A stretch of 19,323 nt of DNA from Phycisphaerae bacterium (GCA_028712345.1 JAQTQF010000003.1:1-19323), one strand, 5' to 3'. Counted from the first letter of the stretch, positions 6,462 to 14,145 are shown. Notes: generated from the letters alone by a model not told the origin. Numbers and translations: made by a program.

Positions 6462-6600
6462 TATTCGTATTTGTTTCGCTTTTCGTATTTCGATATTCGT
6501 ATTTGTTTCGCTTTTCGTATTTCGATATTCGTATTTGTTTCGCTTTTCGTATTTCGATATTCGTATTTGTTTCGCTTTTCGTATTTCGATATTCGTATTT
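6462..6600. repeat. Perfect 32-bp tandem array, 4.3 copies
   Basis: Units start at 6462, 6494, 6526 and 6558 with no mismatch, and a partial fifth copy runs from 6590 to 6600. Each unit begins TATTCGTATTTG and ends TTTCGTATTTCGA; TTCGTATTT occurs twice within a unit. The array runs from the stop codon of the gene at 6599-6895 to eight bases before the start of the four-helix-bundle gene. Long open frames cross it on both strands, because 32 is not a multiple of three and the unit lacks stops in several frames; I do not regard these as genes. Confidence 0.95.
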
Positions 6601-6895
6601 ATATCTTATCCTCTTCGCCCTGCGGGCTTTCCTCATCGTCAATCTTCCATTTATCGCTTTCGTCAATATCGTTCATTTCCCGCTCCATATATTTAAAAAT
6701 CTTATCCTGAAGCGGAGCGATTTTTTCCTGCATCTGCTGCATCTTGGTATAGGTTACCAGCAGCATATCGAGCCGAATAAGCTGCCATTTAGCGATACAT
6801 TCGGTCTCTTTGACATTGACAAACGGGTCGCATTTGAAGACCCGGCGATTATCCGGCCCAATTTCGCAAAATTCACAATCTTTGCACTGTATCAT
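6599..6895 (-). CDS. Cys-rich small conserved-type protein, 98 aa
   Basis: The product starts MIQCKDCEFCEIGPDNRRVF and carries Cys4, Cys7, Cys10, Cys22 and Cys33, an arrangement able to hold a metal. It is followed by a long amphipathic helix (residues 35-80, with KMQQMQEKIAPLQDKIFKYM) and a very acidic tail (DDEESPQGEED). I place it from memory among short hypothetical proteins of Phycisphaerae; no function is known to me. The open frame extends to a codon at 6940, but ATG 6895 puts the Cys motif at the N-terminus and has a weak GGGTG upstream. The stop codon is the last base triplet at the edge of the 32-bp array. The gene diverges from the 26-residue basic peptide, so the 6896-7018 gap carries promoters for both. 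Confidence 0.75.
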   Translation of the reverse strand: MIQCKDCEFCEIGPDNRRVFKCDPFVNVKETECIAKWQLIRLDMLLVTYTKMQQMQEKIAPLQDKIFKYMEREMNDIDESDKWKIDDEESPQGEEDKI

Positions 6896-6934
6896 CACTG
6901 CACCCGAAAAAAATAAATTATGAGCAAGCAACTC

Positions 6935-6963
6935 TTGCAAAAAGTAATATTATCATATATCCT
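6935..6963 (+). promoter_or_regulatory. Candidate promoter of the 26-residue basic peptide
   Basis: TTGCAA (6935-6940), 17-base spacer, TATCCT (6958-6963). It is a moderate match in AT-rich DNA that lies between two divergent genes. It would give a leader of about 50 bases before the ATG at 7019. Confidence 0.35.
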
Positions 6964-7018
6964 ATCCGTTTAAAAGTTATTAAGGCAACAGAAAAAATAT
7001 CGGGTTTGGAGACCATTA

Positions 7019-7099
7019 ATGGCAAAATCGAGACGCAGAAGGAAAGTAGGCAGTAAAAAGAGGCATAATCGCTGGAAAATCAGGCATCGCAAAGGCTAA
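7019..7099 (+). CDS. 26-residue very basic ribosomal-type peptide
   Basis: ATG at 7019 is preceded by GGAG with a seven-base gap, an ideal initiation site. The peptide begins MAKSRRRRKVGSKKRHNRW and ends KIRHRKG: 14 of 26 residues are Lys or Arg and two are His, with one Trp. Such composition is characteristic of tiny ribosomal proteins that thread through rRNA. It recalls the COX24/AURKAIP1-type bacterial bS22-like proteins and the short bL37-type proteins, but I cannot assign it to either by eye. It lies alone between a divergent Cys-rich gene and the Na+/Ca2+ exchanger 46 bases downstream. It is below the length cut-off of most gene finders. A real gene is likely; the ribosomal role is inferred. 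Confidence 0.75.
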   Translation: MAKSRRRRKVGSKKRHNRWKIRHRKG

Positions 7100-7145
7100 G
7101 GTTTCTGACAAATCTGTAAGTTTGTGTTGCTGTTGCTGTTAAATT

Positions 7146-8168
7146 GTGGACATTTTAATTCCTGATCAATGGTTTGAACTGCTGGCAGCGAAGGGTATAT
7201 GGTGGATATTCCTTTCGCTGCTGGTTAGTTTTGCGGCTTTATTCAAAGGTTCCGACTGGTTTATAGAAGGCGCCTCCGGTGCAGCCAAAAAACTCGGTAT
7301 ACCCGCAATAATCATCGGCGTAACCATCGTAAGCATAGGCACGACCAGCCCGGAGGCAACCGTATCAATAATGGCGGCCTTCGCCGGCAAAAGCGATATG
7401 GCTCTGGGAAACGGAATCGGCTCAATCATCTGCAACACCGCACTTATCTTCGGCATAAGCTGTATGCTGTCAAGCGTTCCGACTGACAGGTATATTTTCC
7501 AAAGACAAGGGATGGTAAAACTTTTTTCGTGTATGGGATTTATCCTGCTCTGCTATGTGCTTCTAATATTCAACTGCCAATATGTTTCAAGGTTGTATGG
7601 TTTTATCCTGCTGGCGATTATGGTCTGGTATATGTTCAAAACCGTCAAATGGGCAAAAGAGCATCATCTTGCCGGCATTACCAATACCGAGGACATAAAC
7701 GCAAAAAGACCCCTTGCGGCACTTGCGTTGATTTTCTTCATCGGCCTGTTCGTCGTAATCATTGCCAGCCGGGTTTTAATAGGCTCTGCAACACAGATTT
7801 GCCTGAAGTTTGGTATTCCGCAGGGTGTTATCGCCGCTACCATTGTTGCGTTCGGCACATCAGTTCCTGAACTTGCGACGGGAATCGCCAGTCTCGTCAA
7901 GGGACATAAGGAAATTATGCTTGGAAATATAATCGGCGCAAATATCTTAAATGTATTTCTTGTAATCGGCGGGTCAGCTGCGGTGGGCGGATTAACAATA
8001 CCGAACTATTTTTATTATTTCCATTTCCCGTTCTTCGTGCTGGTTATCGGATTGTTTATAATCTTTTCGGCAGTCAGCAAAACCCATTATAACCGCATCT
8101 TCGGCGCGGTCTTTTTGGTGATTTACACCGCATATATCGCCGCACAATATACGCTGAGAATGAACTAA
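7146..8168 (+). CDS. Sodium/calcium exchanger family membrane protein (CaCA, YrbG-like)
   Basis: A 340-residue inner-membrane antiporter, expected to extrude Ca2+ (or a related cation) in exchange for Na+. Ten or so hydrophobic segments are arranged as two inverted repeats. Alpha-1 (about 55-100) has VTIVSIGTTSPEATVSIMAA with the GTTSPE ion-binding phrase and MALGNGIGSIICN. Alpha-2 (about 229-272) has AFGTSVPELATGIASL and MLGNIIGANILNVF. A short cytosolic loop (about 170-190) separates the halves. Length is normal for bacterial CaCA members. The start is GTG 7146, the first possible start after an in-frame TAA at 7140-7142; no Shine-Dalgarno sequence is visible, and the DNA before it is a GTTGCT microsatellite. 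It converges with fabF, 19 bases between stops and no obvious terminator. Confidence 0.9.
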   Translation: MDILIPDQWFELLAAKGIWWIFLSLLVSFAALFKGSDWFIEGASGAAKKLGIPAIIIGVTIVSIGTTSPEATVSIMAAFAGKSDMALGNGIGSIICNTALIFGISCMLSSVPTDRYIFQRQGMVKLFSCMGFILLCYVLLIFNCQYVSRLYGFILLAIMVWYMFKTVKWAKEHHLAGITNTEDINAKRPLAALALIFFIGLFVVIIASRVLIGSATQICLKFGIPQGVIAATIVAFGTSVPELATGIASLVKGHKEIMLGNIIGANILNVFLVIGGSAAVGGLTIPNYFYYFHFPFFVLVIGLFIIFSAVSKTHYNRIFGAVFLVIYTAYIAAQYTLRMN

Positions 8169-8187
8169 TAAGAGTTTAGAGGTTTTC

Positions 8188-9432
8188 TTAAATTTTTCCA
8201 ACGACAAGGCTGCAATTATGGCCACCGAAGCCGAATGAATTGCTTAAAGCGTAATTGACCTTTCTTTCTTTGGCAACCTTAGGAACAAAATCCAGTTTGG
8301 AGTCGCATTCGGGGTCAATGTTATCAAGATTGATTGTCGGATGGATTACAGAAGTCTCTATCATTTTGCAGGTTGCCACAAGTTCAATAGCGCCGCTTGC
8401 GCCGAGAGAATGGCCAAGCATACTTTTTGTCGAGCTGATGGAAAGATTATAAGCATGCTGACCGAAAATCGTCTTTATCGCTGTGGCTTCGGCAACATCA
8501 TTTAACTGCGTACTTGTGCCGTGAGCATTTATATAATCGACTTTTTCCTTTTCGATTCCTGCCTGTTTCAATGCCAGCATCATAGCCTTTGTAGCTCCGG
8601 CACCATCCGGCAGAGGGGCTGTAATATGATTCGCATCGCCTGTCGCGCCATAGCCCAAAAGCTCGGCATAAATCTTGGCGCCGCGTTTTTTGGCATGTTC
8701 GTATTCTTCAAGAACGACAATTCCGGCGCCTTCGGCCATTATAAAACCGTCACGATCAATATCAAACGGCCTTGAAGCAGACTCGGGATCATCGTTGCGG
8801 GTACTAAGCGACCTCAGTGCGCAAAACGAACTGAGGCCAACCGGTGAAACCGCCGCCTCTGAGCCGCCGGCTATTACAACATCGCTGCGGTTGTCCAGAA
8901 TGTTGTAAAACGCCTCACCGATCGAATGAGAGGCGGAGGCACAGGCCGTAACAACGCAGAAGTTCGGCCCGCGAAGACCGTACATCATTGATATCGTCCC
9001 GCAGGCAGCGTTGCCCATAAGTTTGGGCACGGTGAACGGCGAAACCCCGCGAGGACCTTTGTTGAGCAGCCGAATGTGCTGGGTTTCAATTTCCTGGATG
9101 CCGCCAATACCGGAGCCGACAATCACGCCGCAGCGGTCAAGGTCTTCTTTGGACAGGTCAAGACCGCTGTCTTTCATCGCGTTGACTGCCGAGGCGACCG
9201 CTAACTGTGTGAAGCGGTCCATTCGTTTGCCTTCGCGGACATCGACATATTTCGTAATGTCGAAATCCTTTATCACGCCGGCAAACCTGACAGGATACTG
9301 CGAAACATCGAAGCTTTCGATGTTCGATACGCCGCTTCTGCCTTTGCAGACGGAATCAAAAAATACGCTGACATCGTCACCCAGAGGTGTAGCGCAGCCC
9401 AAGCCCGTTATTACCACTCGTCGTTTATTCAT
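8188..9432 (-). CDS. fabF: 3-oxoacyl-[ACP] synthase II
   Basis: Condenses malonyl-ACP with acyl-ACP in fatty-acid elongation; cytosolic homodimer. The 414-residue protein has the full KAS I/II set: nucleophile Cys164 in VVTACASASHS, His304 in NAHGTSTQLND, Lys336 and His341 in STKSMLGHSLGASGA, and the C-terminal SNSFGFGGHNCSLV. The Cys-His-His triad and close agreement with E. coli FabF numbering (163/303/340) identify it as a condensing enzyme of this type and not the KAS III type. The frame opens at GTG 9435, immediately before ATG 9432; I take the ATG (MNKRRVVITG). It follows acpP by 12 bases and is the last gene of the lipid operon. Confidence 0.95.
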   Translation of the reverse strand: MNKRRVVITGLGCATPLGDDVSVFFDSVCKGRSGVSNIESFDVSQYPVRFAGVIKDFDITKYVDVREGKRMDRFTQLAVASAVNAMKDSGLDLSKEDLDRCGVIVGSGIGGIQEIETQHIRLLNKGPRGVSPFTVPKLMGNAACGTISMMYGLRGPNFCVVTACASASHSIGEAFYNILDNRSDVVIAGGSEAAVSPVGLSSFCALRSLSTRNDDPESASRPFDIDRDGFIMAEGAGIVVLEEYEHAKKRGAKIYAELLGYGATGDANHITAPLPDGAGATKAMMLALKQAGIEKEKVDYINAHGTSTQLNDVAEATAIKTIFGQHAYNLSISSTKSMLGHSLGASGAIELVATCKMIETSVIHPTINLDNIDPECDSKLDFVPKVAKERKVNYALSNSFGFGGHNCSLVVGKI

Positions 9433-9444
9433 CACAAGAGCCTG

Positions 9445-9708
9445 TTAACCGTTGTCTTTTTGTTTGAGCACACTAACGATGTAATCGATAGCAGCGCCGA
9501 CGGTCTGAATCTTTTCAGCCTCCTCATCAGGAATACTGGTATCGAATTCATCTTCGAATTCCATAACCAGCTCGACCGTATCGAGGGAATCGGCGTTAAG
9601 ATCGTTAATAAACGATGTTTCACGCGTTATTTCGGCTTCATCACTGCCCATTTGCTCGGCAACAATTTTTATGACCTTTTTTTCAATAGTCTGTGCATCA
9701 ATACTCAC
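9445..9708 (-). CDS. acpP: Acyl carrier protein
   Basis: Carries growing acyl chains on a 4'-phosphopantetheine arm. The 87-residue acidic protein has the attachment site DLNADSLDTVELVMEFEDEF with Ser41, followed by the usual IPDEEAEKIQTV helix. The start codon is GTG at 9708, set by the strong AAGGAGA seven to eight bases upstream. It is preceded by a 176-bp gap, the longest inside the cluster, which suggests separate or boosted expression as expected for an abundant protein. The C-terminus (SVLKQKDNG) is slightly longer than in E. coli AcpP. Confidence 0.96.
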   Translation of the reverse strand: MSIDAQTIEKKVIKIVAEQMGSDEAEITRETSFINDLNADSLDTVELVMEFEDEFDTSIPDEEAEKIQTVGAAIDYIVSVLKQKDNG

Positions 9709-9822
9709 TTCTTGGTCTCCTTGAAATAAAGAGTGTTTTTTATTATATTTAGTACTACCGCCGCTACTTTATATTTGGGCGGTAATATAACCGTCTATAC
9801 GAACGGTTGCAATCATTTTTTT

Positions 9823-9843
9823 ATTATATAGTTTGTATACAAA
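9823..9843 (-). promoter_or_regulatory. -10-like element with an adjoining perfect palindrome before acpP
   Basis: In the 176-bp gap between fabG and acpP the minus strand has a consensus TATAAT (9828-9823). Five to twenty bases upstream lies TTTGTATACAAA (9832-9843), a perfect 12-bp palindrome located where the promoter spacer would be, a classic operator position. No good -35 box is present. A second inverted repeat, AACCGT/ACGGTT (9789-9794 and 9803-9808, loop 8), lies in the resulting leader. An internal acpP-fabF promoter under repressor control is inferred. Confidence 0.4.
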
Positions 9844-9884
9844 ACCGCGACATTGGCCGCGAATAAAGAAAATTGGCATAAATA

Positions 9885-10640
9885 CTACATCGCCATTCCG
9901 CCATCAACCTGCAGTACCTGACCGTTAATATAGCCTGAATCATCGCTTGCGAGAAACGCTACCGCTTTAGCGACATCCTGCGGCGTTCCCATTGTACGAG
10001 CGGGAATAACCGCCATTGCCGCTTCCTTAACCACATCGGGCAGAACGCTTGTCATATCAGTCAAAATAAAGCCCGGCGCCACGCAATTGGCGGTAATACC
10101 CTTCTTGGCCACTTCCCTGACGATGGATTTTGTCATACCGATAAGGCCTGCCTTGCTCGCCGCGTAATTTGCGCTGCCTGCCTGGCCCATAATTCCTGCT
10201 ACGGAACTTATACTGATAATTCTGCCGAACTTATTACGAATCATCGAACGAAGAACCGCCCTTGTCGCCATAAAAGCCGCCCGTAGATTTACCGACATAA
10301 GTATATCATACTCATCATCGCTCATTTGCATCATAAGCCTGTCCCGTGTAATGCCGGCGTTGTTCACGAGAATTGCGACCCCGCCGTGTTCCTTTGCCAG
10401 TTCATCGAGCGTTTCGTTTAACTGTTCCGTTTTTGTGATATCAACGCATTTGGTAATAACACTGTAACCGGCATCGGCAGCAACCTTTTCAAGTTCAGCA
10501 AGAGCGGCGGTATTCAAATCCAGACCGGCCACGATTCTGCCCTGCTTTAAAAGCTCAAGCACAATCGCTCTGCCGATTCCTCTTGCCGCCCCTGTTACAA
10601 CCGCTAATTTTTTTTCTTGTGCCATAGGTACTTCAGCCAT
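9885..10640 (-). CDS. fabG: 3-oxoacyl-[ACP] reductase
   Basis: NADPH-dependent reduction of 3-oxoacyl-ACP in each elongation cycle. The 251-residue short-chain dehydrogenase/reductase has TGAARGIG (16-23, Rossmann nucleotide site), NNAGITRD (93-100), the catalytic Ser146, Tyr159 and Lys163 (SSVAGIMGQAGSANYAASK), and a GYINGQVLQVDGGMAM C-terminus typical of FabG. ATG 10640 has GGAG eight bases upstream, which makes it preferable to the in-frame TTG 10643 and to ATG 10625. It starts 13 bases after fabD ends. Its place between fabD and acpP confirms FabG rather than another SDR. Confidence 0.95.
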   Translation of the reverse strand: MAEVPMAQEKKLAVVTGAARGIGRAIVLELLKQGRIVAGLDLNTAALAELEKVAADAGYSVITKCVDITKTEQLNETLDELAKEHGGVAILVNNAGITRDRLMMQMSDDEYDILMSVNLRAAFMATRAVLRSMIRNKFGRIISISSVAGIMGQAGSANYAASKAGLIGMTKSIVREVAKKGITANCVAPGFILTDMTSVLPDVVKEAAMAVIPARTMGTPQDVAKAVAFLASDDSGYINGQVLQVDGGMAM

Positions 10641-10653
10641 CAATCTGCTCCAA

Positions 10654-11580
10654 TCAATCTTTCAGACTATCAATACTGCTGACATTGACAACATCAGCTT
10701 TCCGATTAATTCTTTTCATAAGACCCGTCAAAACCCTGTTCGGGCCGATTTCATAAAATTTCCCTGCGCCGTCGGCTAAAAGTTTTTCCATACACTTTTG
10801 CCAAAGTACCGCACCGGTCAATTGCTTAACAAGACCCCGTGAGATTTGCTCACTGGTTTTGTAATACTCCGCGTCGACATTCGCTATAACGGCAATATCA
10901 GAGGGAGCTTTTATGTTCGTCGCCGCCAGAGCCTTTTTAAGTTCTTCAGCGGCAGGAGACATCAATTGAGAATGAAAAGCGCCAGCGACTTTCAGTTCCA
11001 CCGCTTTCATTGCTCCGTATTTCTCGGCCAGCCCCACCGCTCTTTTACAGGCATCTATATCGCCGGTAATAACAATTTGGCCGGGACAATTAAAATTCGC
11101 ACAGCTCAGCAATTGTCCTTCGGCCGCTTCTTCGCAAAGCTGGGCGACCTTATCCTGTTCCAAACCAATAATGCTGACCATTGAGCCTTTTGAGTTATCT
11201 GCGGCGGCCTGCATAGCGGCACCTCGTCTCTGAACAAGTTTAAGGCCGTCTTCAAAACTGATTACCCCGGCCGCATAGAGAGCCGTATATTCACCTAAAC
11301 TCAAACCCGCCGTTATATTCGCAGGTTCAATTCTGCCCTTTGCTTTCAGCGTTTCGAGAATAGCGACCGATGTCGCGAAAATTGCAGGCTGAGAAACCGT
11401 GGTGGAATTAAGCTCTTCTTCGGGCCCTTCAAAGCAAAGCTTTGCAAGACCTGAACCGAGGATTCTGTCGGCTTTATCAAAAATTTCCTTAGCCACAGGT
11501 TCGGCATCGTAAAAATCTTTGCCCATACCCACTAATTGGGCACCCTGACCCGGAAATATATATGCTGTTTTGACTGTCAT
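10654..11580 (-). CDS. fabD: Malonyl-CoA:ACP transacylase
   Basis: Transfers malonyl from CoA to ACP. The 308-residue protein shows FPGQGAQ (9-15), GLSLGEYTAL (92-101) with nucleophile Ser94, Arg119 in VQRRG, and His203 in VAGAFHSQLMSPA, the Ser-His dyad and substrate-binding Arg of the family, at the usual length. ATG 11580 is preceded by AGGGAAG. It lies 20 bases after fabH and 13 before fabG in the operon. Confidence 0.95.
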   Translation of the reverse strand: MTVKTAYIFPGQGAQLVGMGKDFYDAEPVAKEIFDKADRILGSGLAKLCFEGPEEELNSTTVSQPAIFATSVAILETLKAKGRIEPANITAGLSLGEYTALYAAGVISFEDGLKLVQRRGAAMQAAADNSKGSMVSIIGLEQDKVAQLCEEAAEGQLLSCANFNCPGQIVITGDIDACKRAVGLAEKYGAMKAVELKVAGAFHSQLMSPAAEELKKALAATNIKAPSDIAVIANVDAEYYKTSEQISRGLVKQLTGAVLWQKCMEKLLADGAGKFYEIGPNRVLTGLMKRINRKADVVNVSSIDSLKD

Positions 11581-11600
11581 TTTCTTCCCTGAAAAACTTT

Positions 11601-12617
11601 TCAGAACTCAATTACATTTGCGCCCCAGGTCAGACCGCCGCCAAAAGCCACCAGCAGAGCGATATCTCCCTTTTTGACCCTGCCGCCTCTGACGCACTCG
11701 TCAAGGGCTATTGGTATCGAGGCCGCTGAGGTGTTGCCGTATTTATCAATATTTATGAATACCTTTTCGTCCGGCCATTCAAGTCTTTTGGCGACCGACT
11801 CGATTATTCTTGCGTTCATTTGATGAGGAATGAATAAATCTATATCGCTAAGTTTCAATTTGCATTTGGTCAGACATTCATCAACCGTCTCGATTATTTT
11901 TCTAACGGCAAGCTGATAAACTTCTCTGCCGTTGATTTTCATATAAATAAGACTCGGATCTTCAAGCTCTCTGGCCGCGGGATACCTGCTTCCGTGAGCC
12001 GAACAGCTAAGGCTTGTCCAACCTGAACCGTCCGCACCGGATGTGCTGTAGAAAATTCCCCTTGAACCTTTCATATCGCCCTTCTTTATAACAGCCGCCC
12101 CGGCTCCATCGCCGAAAAGGATACAGCTTTTTCTATCCTTATAATCTGTTATCTTGCTCAAGGTCTCTGCCCCAATAACAAGAACATTATCATACCGGCC
12201 GCTCGTTACGAACTGCTGAGCGATACTGAGAGCGTAAACAAAACCGCTGCACGCGGCGGAAAGGTCAAAAGCCCATGCCTTTTTTGCGCCAAGCCTGTCC
12301 TGCACAAAGCAGGCGGTTGAGGGAAATACCATTTCCGGCGTTATTGTCGAAACGATGATCATCTCAATATCTTCCGGAGAAATTTTCGCCTGACTAATCG
12401 CTCCTTTAGCCGCTTCCGTTGCCAAATCTGCAGTCGTCTGGTTTTCAGCAGCGATGTGACGAACCTTTATACCCGTTCTGCTCGTAATCCACTCGTCGTT
12501 GGTTTCAACCATTTTAGTAAGGTCGTCATTGGTAAGCTGTTTTTCAGGTATGCTTCTTCCGGTGCCTGCTATAACAGCCTGAAAAACGCTGCCTGAATTT
12601 GTGTCTGTGCTATTCAT
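11601..12617 (-). CDS. fabH: 3-oxoacyl-[ACP] synthase III
   Basis: Starts fatty-acid chains by condensing an acyl-CoA (commonly acetyl-CoA) with malonyl-ACP. In 338 residues the KAS III triad is visible: Cys123 in DLSAACSGFVYAL, His265 in FIPHQMNARI and Asn295 in KYGNTSAASIP, with the GGGLTWGANVIEF C-terminus. Two starts are possible. ATG 12632 has no ribosome site; ATG 12617 has AGAGG five bases upstream and overlaps the plsX stop by only eight bases, so I use it. The overlap indicates coupling with plsX. Confidence 0.94.
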   Translation of the reverse strand: MNSTDTNSGSVFQAVIAGTGRSIPEKQLTNDDLTKMVETNDEWITSRTGIKVRHIAAENQTTADLATEAAKGAISQAKISPEDIEMIIVSTITPEMVFPSTACFVQDRLGAKKAWAFDLSAACSGFVYALSIAQQFVTSGRYDNVLVIGAETLSKITDYKDRKSCILFGDGAGAAVIKKGDMKGSRGIFYSTSGADGSGWTSLSCSAHGSRYPAARELEDPSLIYMKINGREVYQLAVRKIIETVDECLTKCKLKLSDIDLFIPHQMNARIIESVAKRLEWPDEKVFINIDKYGNTSAASIPIALDECVRGGRVKKGDIALLVAFGGGLTWGANVIEF

Positions 12618-13629
12618 CCGTGCCTCTGACATTTGTTGTTGACAGATATTCCTTTATCTTCTCGTTTATTTTCTGATTATGGAATTTGCGGGACATCATA
12701 ACGGCGTTTCTTATCGTCCTGACCTTGCTCGAGCCGTGACAAATGACCGCTGTGCCGTTAACGCCCAGAAGCGGTGCCCCGCCGTATTCGTGATAATCGT
12801 ACTTCTGGTACATTTTCATCATTATCGGCTTGAACTTCATCGCCAGCAGCAGCGATTCCTGCATAAGCTCGTGTTTTATAACCTTAAAAAGTCCGTCAAC
12901 AAGGCCTTCGGTAAGTTTCAGCACGACATTTCCGACAAAACCGTCACTGACGGCAACATCGCATTTGCCCTTGAAAATGTCCCTGCCTTCTATATTGCCG
13001 ATAAAATTAATATTCTTGTCGCTCTTGATAAGCTCTCTCGATTTTTTTACGATCTCGTTGCCCTTGGCATCTTCTTCGCCGATACTCATAACCCCAACCC
13101 GCGGATTTTCAATACCGAGAACATGCTTTGAATACATAGTCGCCATAACGGCATATTGATAAAAATTGACGGGCTTGCAGGCGATATTTGCGCCGACATC
13201 ACAAACCGTCACAGGCCCCTCGAATGTCGGAAAAACCACCGCGATCCCCGGCCTGTTTACGCCTTCGATGTTACGCATTCTCATCTGGCAGGCCGCTACG
13301 CAGGCGCCGGTGTTCCCTGCTGAAATGACCGCATCAGCCTGGCCGTCGGCGGCAAGTTTGGTCATAATGGAAATGGAACTGCGTTTCTTTTTCCTCAGCG
13401 CCTCTATCGGAGACTCATTCATATCTATAACTTCGGGCGCATCGACAATCTGGAGCATATCACCATATTTACGAAGATTCTTTGCCCCGATTTTCTCTTC
13501 GATAACTCCCGCAGGGCCGACCAATATGACAGCGTCGCCCTTATCGAGTTTCTCGATAGACTCAATCGCCCCAGCGATTATCTCGTCCGGTGCGTAATCG
13601 CCTCCCATGGCGTCAATAGCGATCCTCAT
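12610..13629 (-). CDS. plsX: Phosphate acyltransferase PlsX
   Basis: Converts acyl-ACP and phosphate to acyl phosphate, the donor for PlsY in phospholipid synthesis; peripheral to the membrane. The 339-residue product begins MRIAIDAMGGDYAPDEII, the family signature, and has VISAGNTGACVA, DVGANIACKP, MSIGEEDAKGN, SDGFVGNVVLKLTEG and GGAPLLGVNG. The frame stays open 36 codons further upstream, through rpmF sequence; ATG 13629 is chosen because it starts at the conserved MRIAIDAMGGD. It begins two bases after the rpmF stop and overlaps fabH by eight bases. A GGGAGG lies about 13 bases upstream inside rpmF, so coupling to rpmF translation is likely. Confidence 0.96.
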   Translation of the reverse strand: MRIAIDAMGGDYAPDEIIAGAIESIEKLDKGDAVILVGPAGVIEEKIGAKNLRKYGDMLQIVDAPEVIDMNESPIEALRKKKRSSISIMTKLAADGQADAVISAGNTGACVAACQMRMRNIEGVNRPGIAVVFPTFEGPVTVCDVGANIACKPVNFYQYAVMATMYSKHVLGIENPRVGVMSIGEEDAKGNEIVKKSRELIKSDKNINFIGNIEGRDIFKGKCDVAVSDGFVGNVVLKLTEGLVDGLFKVIKHELMQESLLLAMKFKPIMMKMYQKYDYHEYGGAPLLGVNGTAVICHGSSKVRTIRNAVMMSRKFHNQKINEKIKEYLSTTNVRGTDE

Positions 13630-13631
13630 TG

Positions 13632-13820
13632 CTAATCTGCATCCTCCCTGGCAACATTCAGAGTGATTTTGGGATTGAGATACCCACAGTTTTCGCAGGC
13701 AGCATGCGGCAGCTTCGGACTTTCGCACTTTTTGCATATCGAATAATTTACTGCTTCAAGCCTCTGATGGCTTCTGCGTCTTTTGGTCCTGCCTTTAGCT
13801 GTTTTTTTTACCGGTAACAT
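13632..13820 (-). CDS. rpmF: 50S ribosomal protein L32 (bL32), zinc-binding form
   Basis: A 62-residue basic protein starting MLPVKKTAKGRTKRRRSHQR. It keeps the zinc-ribbon cysteines Cys29, Cys32, Cys42 and Cys45 (ICKKCESPKLPHAACENCGY), so it is the zinc-dependent C+ form. ATG 13820 has GGAG six bases upstream; the longer open frame to 13889 is not used. rpmF-plsX-fab is a widely conserved order that ties ribosome and membrane synthesis. The first residues MLPVKK replace the common MAVPKK. Confidence 0.95.
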   Translation of the reverse strand: MLPVKKTAKGRTKRRRSHQRLEAVNYSICKKCESPKLPHAACENCGYLNPKITLNVAREDAD

Positions 13821-13986
13821 TATTATCTCCGTAAATCTGCAGAAAAAACAACAAAGACCAACTCCCTCTGTCAGCCGACCGGCGGCCAATCACTAAGCGA
13901 AATTGCTCTTTGCATCCAAATTTTTGGCGACTAAAATCGCCGCTTACAGCATAAAAAAAGCTGTTTAACCAAATTTTAAACACGCT

Positions 13987-14015
13987 TTAATAGTTCACTT
14001 TGCCGCTATTGTCAA
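13987..14015 (-). promoter_or_regulatory. Promoter of the rpmF-plsX-fab operon
   Basis: Minus strand TTGACA (14015-14010, perfect consensus), 17-base spacer, TATTAA (13992-13987). The leader of about 160 bases contains two small hairpins, one of them GGCGA/TCGCC with a six-base loop (13926-13941). The 13821-14226 stretch has no gene; it holds this promoter, that leader, and the divergent promoter at 14146. Confidence 0.55.
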
Positions 14016-14145
14016 GAAAATTTCAAAAATAGGATTATCGATATATTAACAATTCGGTCATTTGCCTGGCAGATGCCGCAAATATGAGTTTACAATCAAT
14101 ATCCGACAACTGATGACCTGATTGCTTATTTTTACATTTTTCCTG

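Larger units (their letters stand above)
6034..6600. mobile_element. Candidate repeat-bracketed unit carrying a four-helix-bundle gene
   Basis: At the left, plus strand 6034-6053 reads CGAATCTCGAAATCCGAAAC. At the right, the minus strand of 6499-6480 reads CGAATATCGAAATACGAAAA, identical at 17 of 20 positions, and recurs in each copy of the 32-bp array. The two flanks of the four-helix-bundle gene (6089-6454) are therefore in inverted orientation, as in a non-autonomous transposable unit. No transposase is present. From memory, four-helix-bundle genes of this family in planctomycetes are often multi-copy and lie in such CGAAAT-rich text. That the unit moves is an inference; I see no target-site duplication. 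Confidence 0.3.

Noticed and set aside
6462..6600. CRISPR-like repeat spacing
   Set aside because: The 32-bp units are directly adjacent with no spacers, and there are no cas genes.
6401..6916. Long open frames across the 32-bp array on both strands with repetitive Phe/Tyr/Arg or Lys/Glu/Asn text
   Set aside because: They arise because the repeat unit lacks stop codons in several frames; the proteins are only translated repeats and overlap real genes.
7105..7145. GTTGCT microsatellite before the Na+/Ca2+ exchanger
   Set aside because: Only about two and a half units; too short to claim as a functional repeat.
13629..13737. N-terminal extension of PlsX by 36 residues
   Set aside because: It would overlap rpmF out of frame; the conserved PlsX N-terminus starts at 13629.
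13890..13983. 62-residue open frame on the minus strand upstream of rpmF
   Set aside because: It lies in the rpmF leader, has no ribosome site and runs into the rpmF region in another frame.
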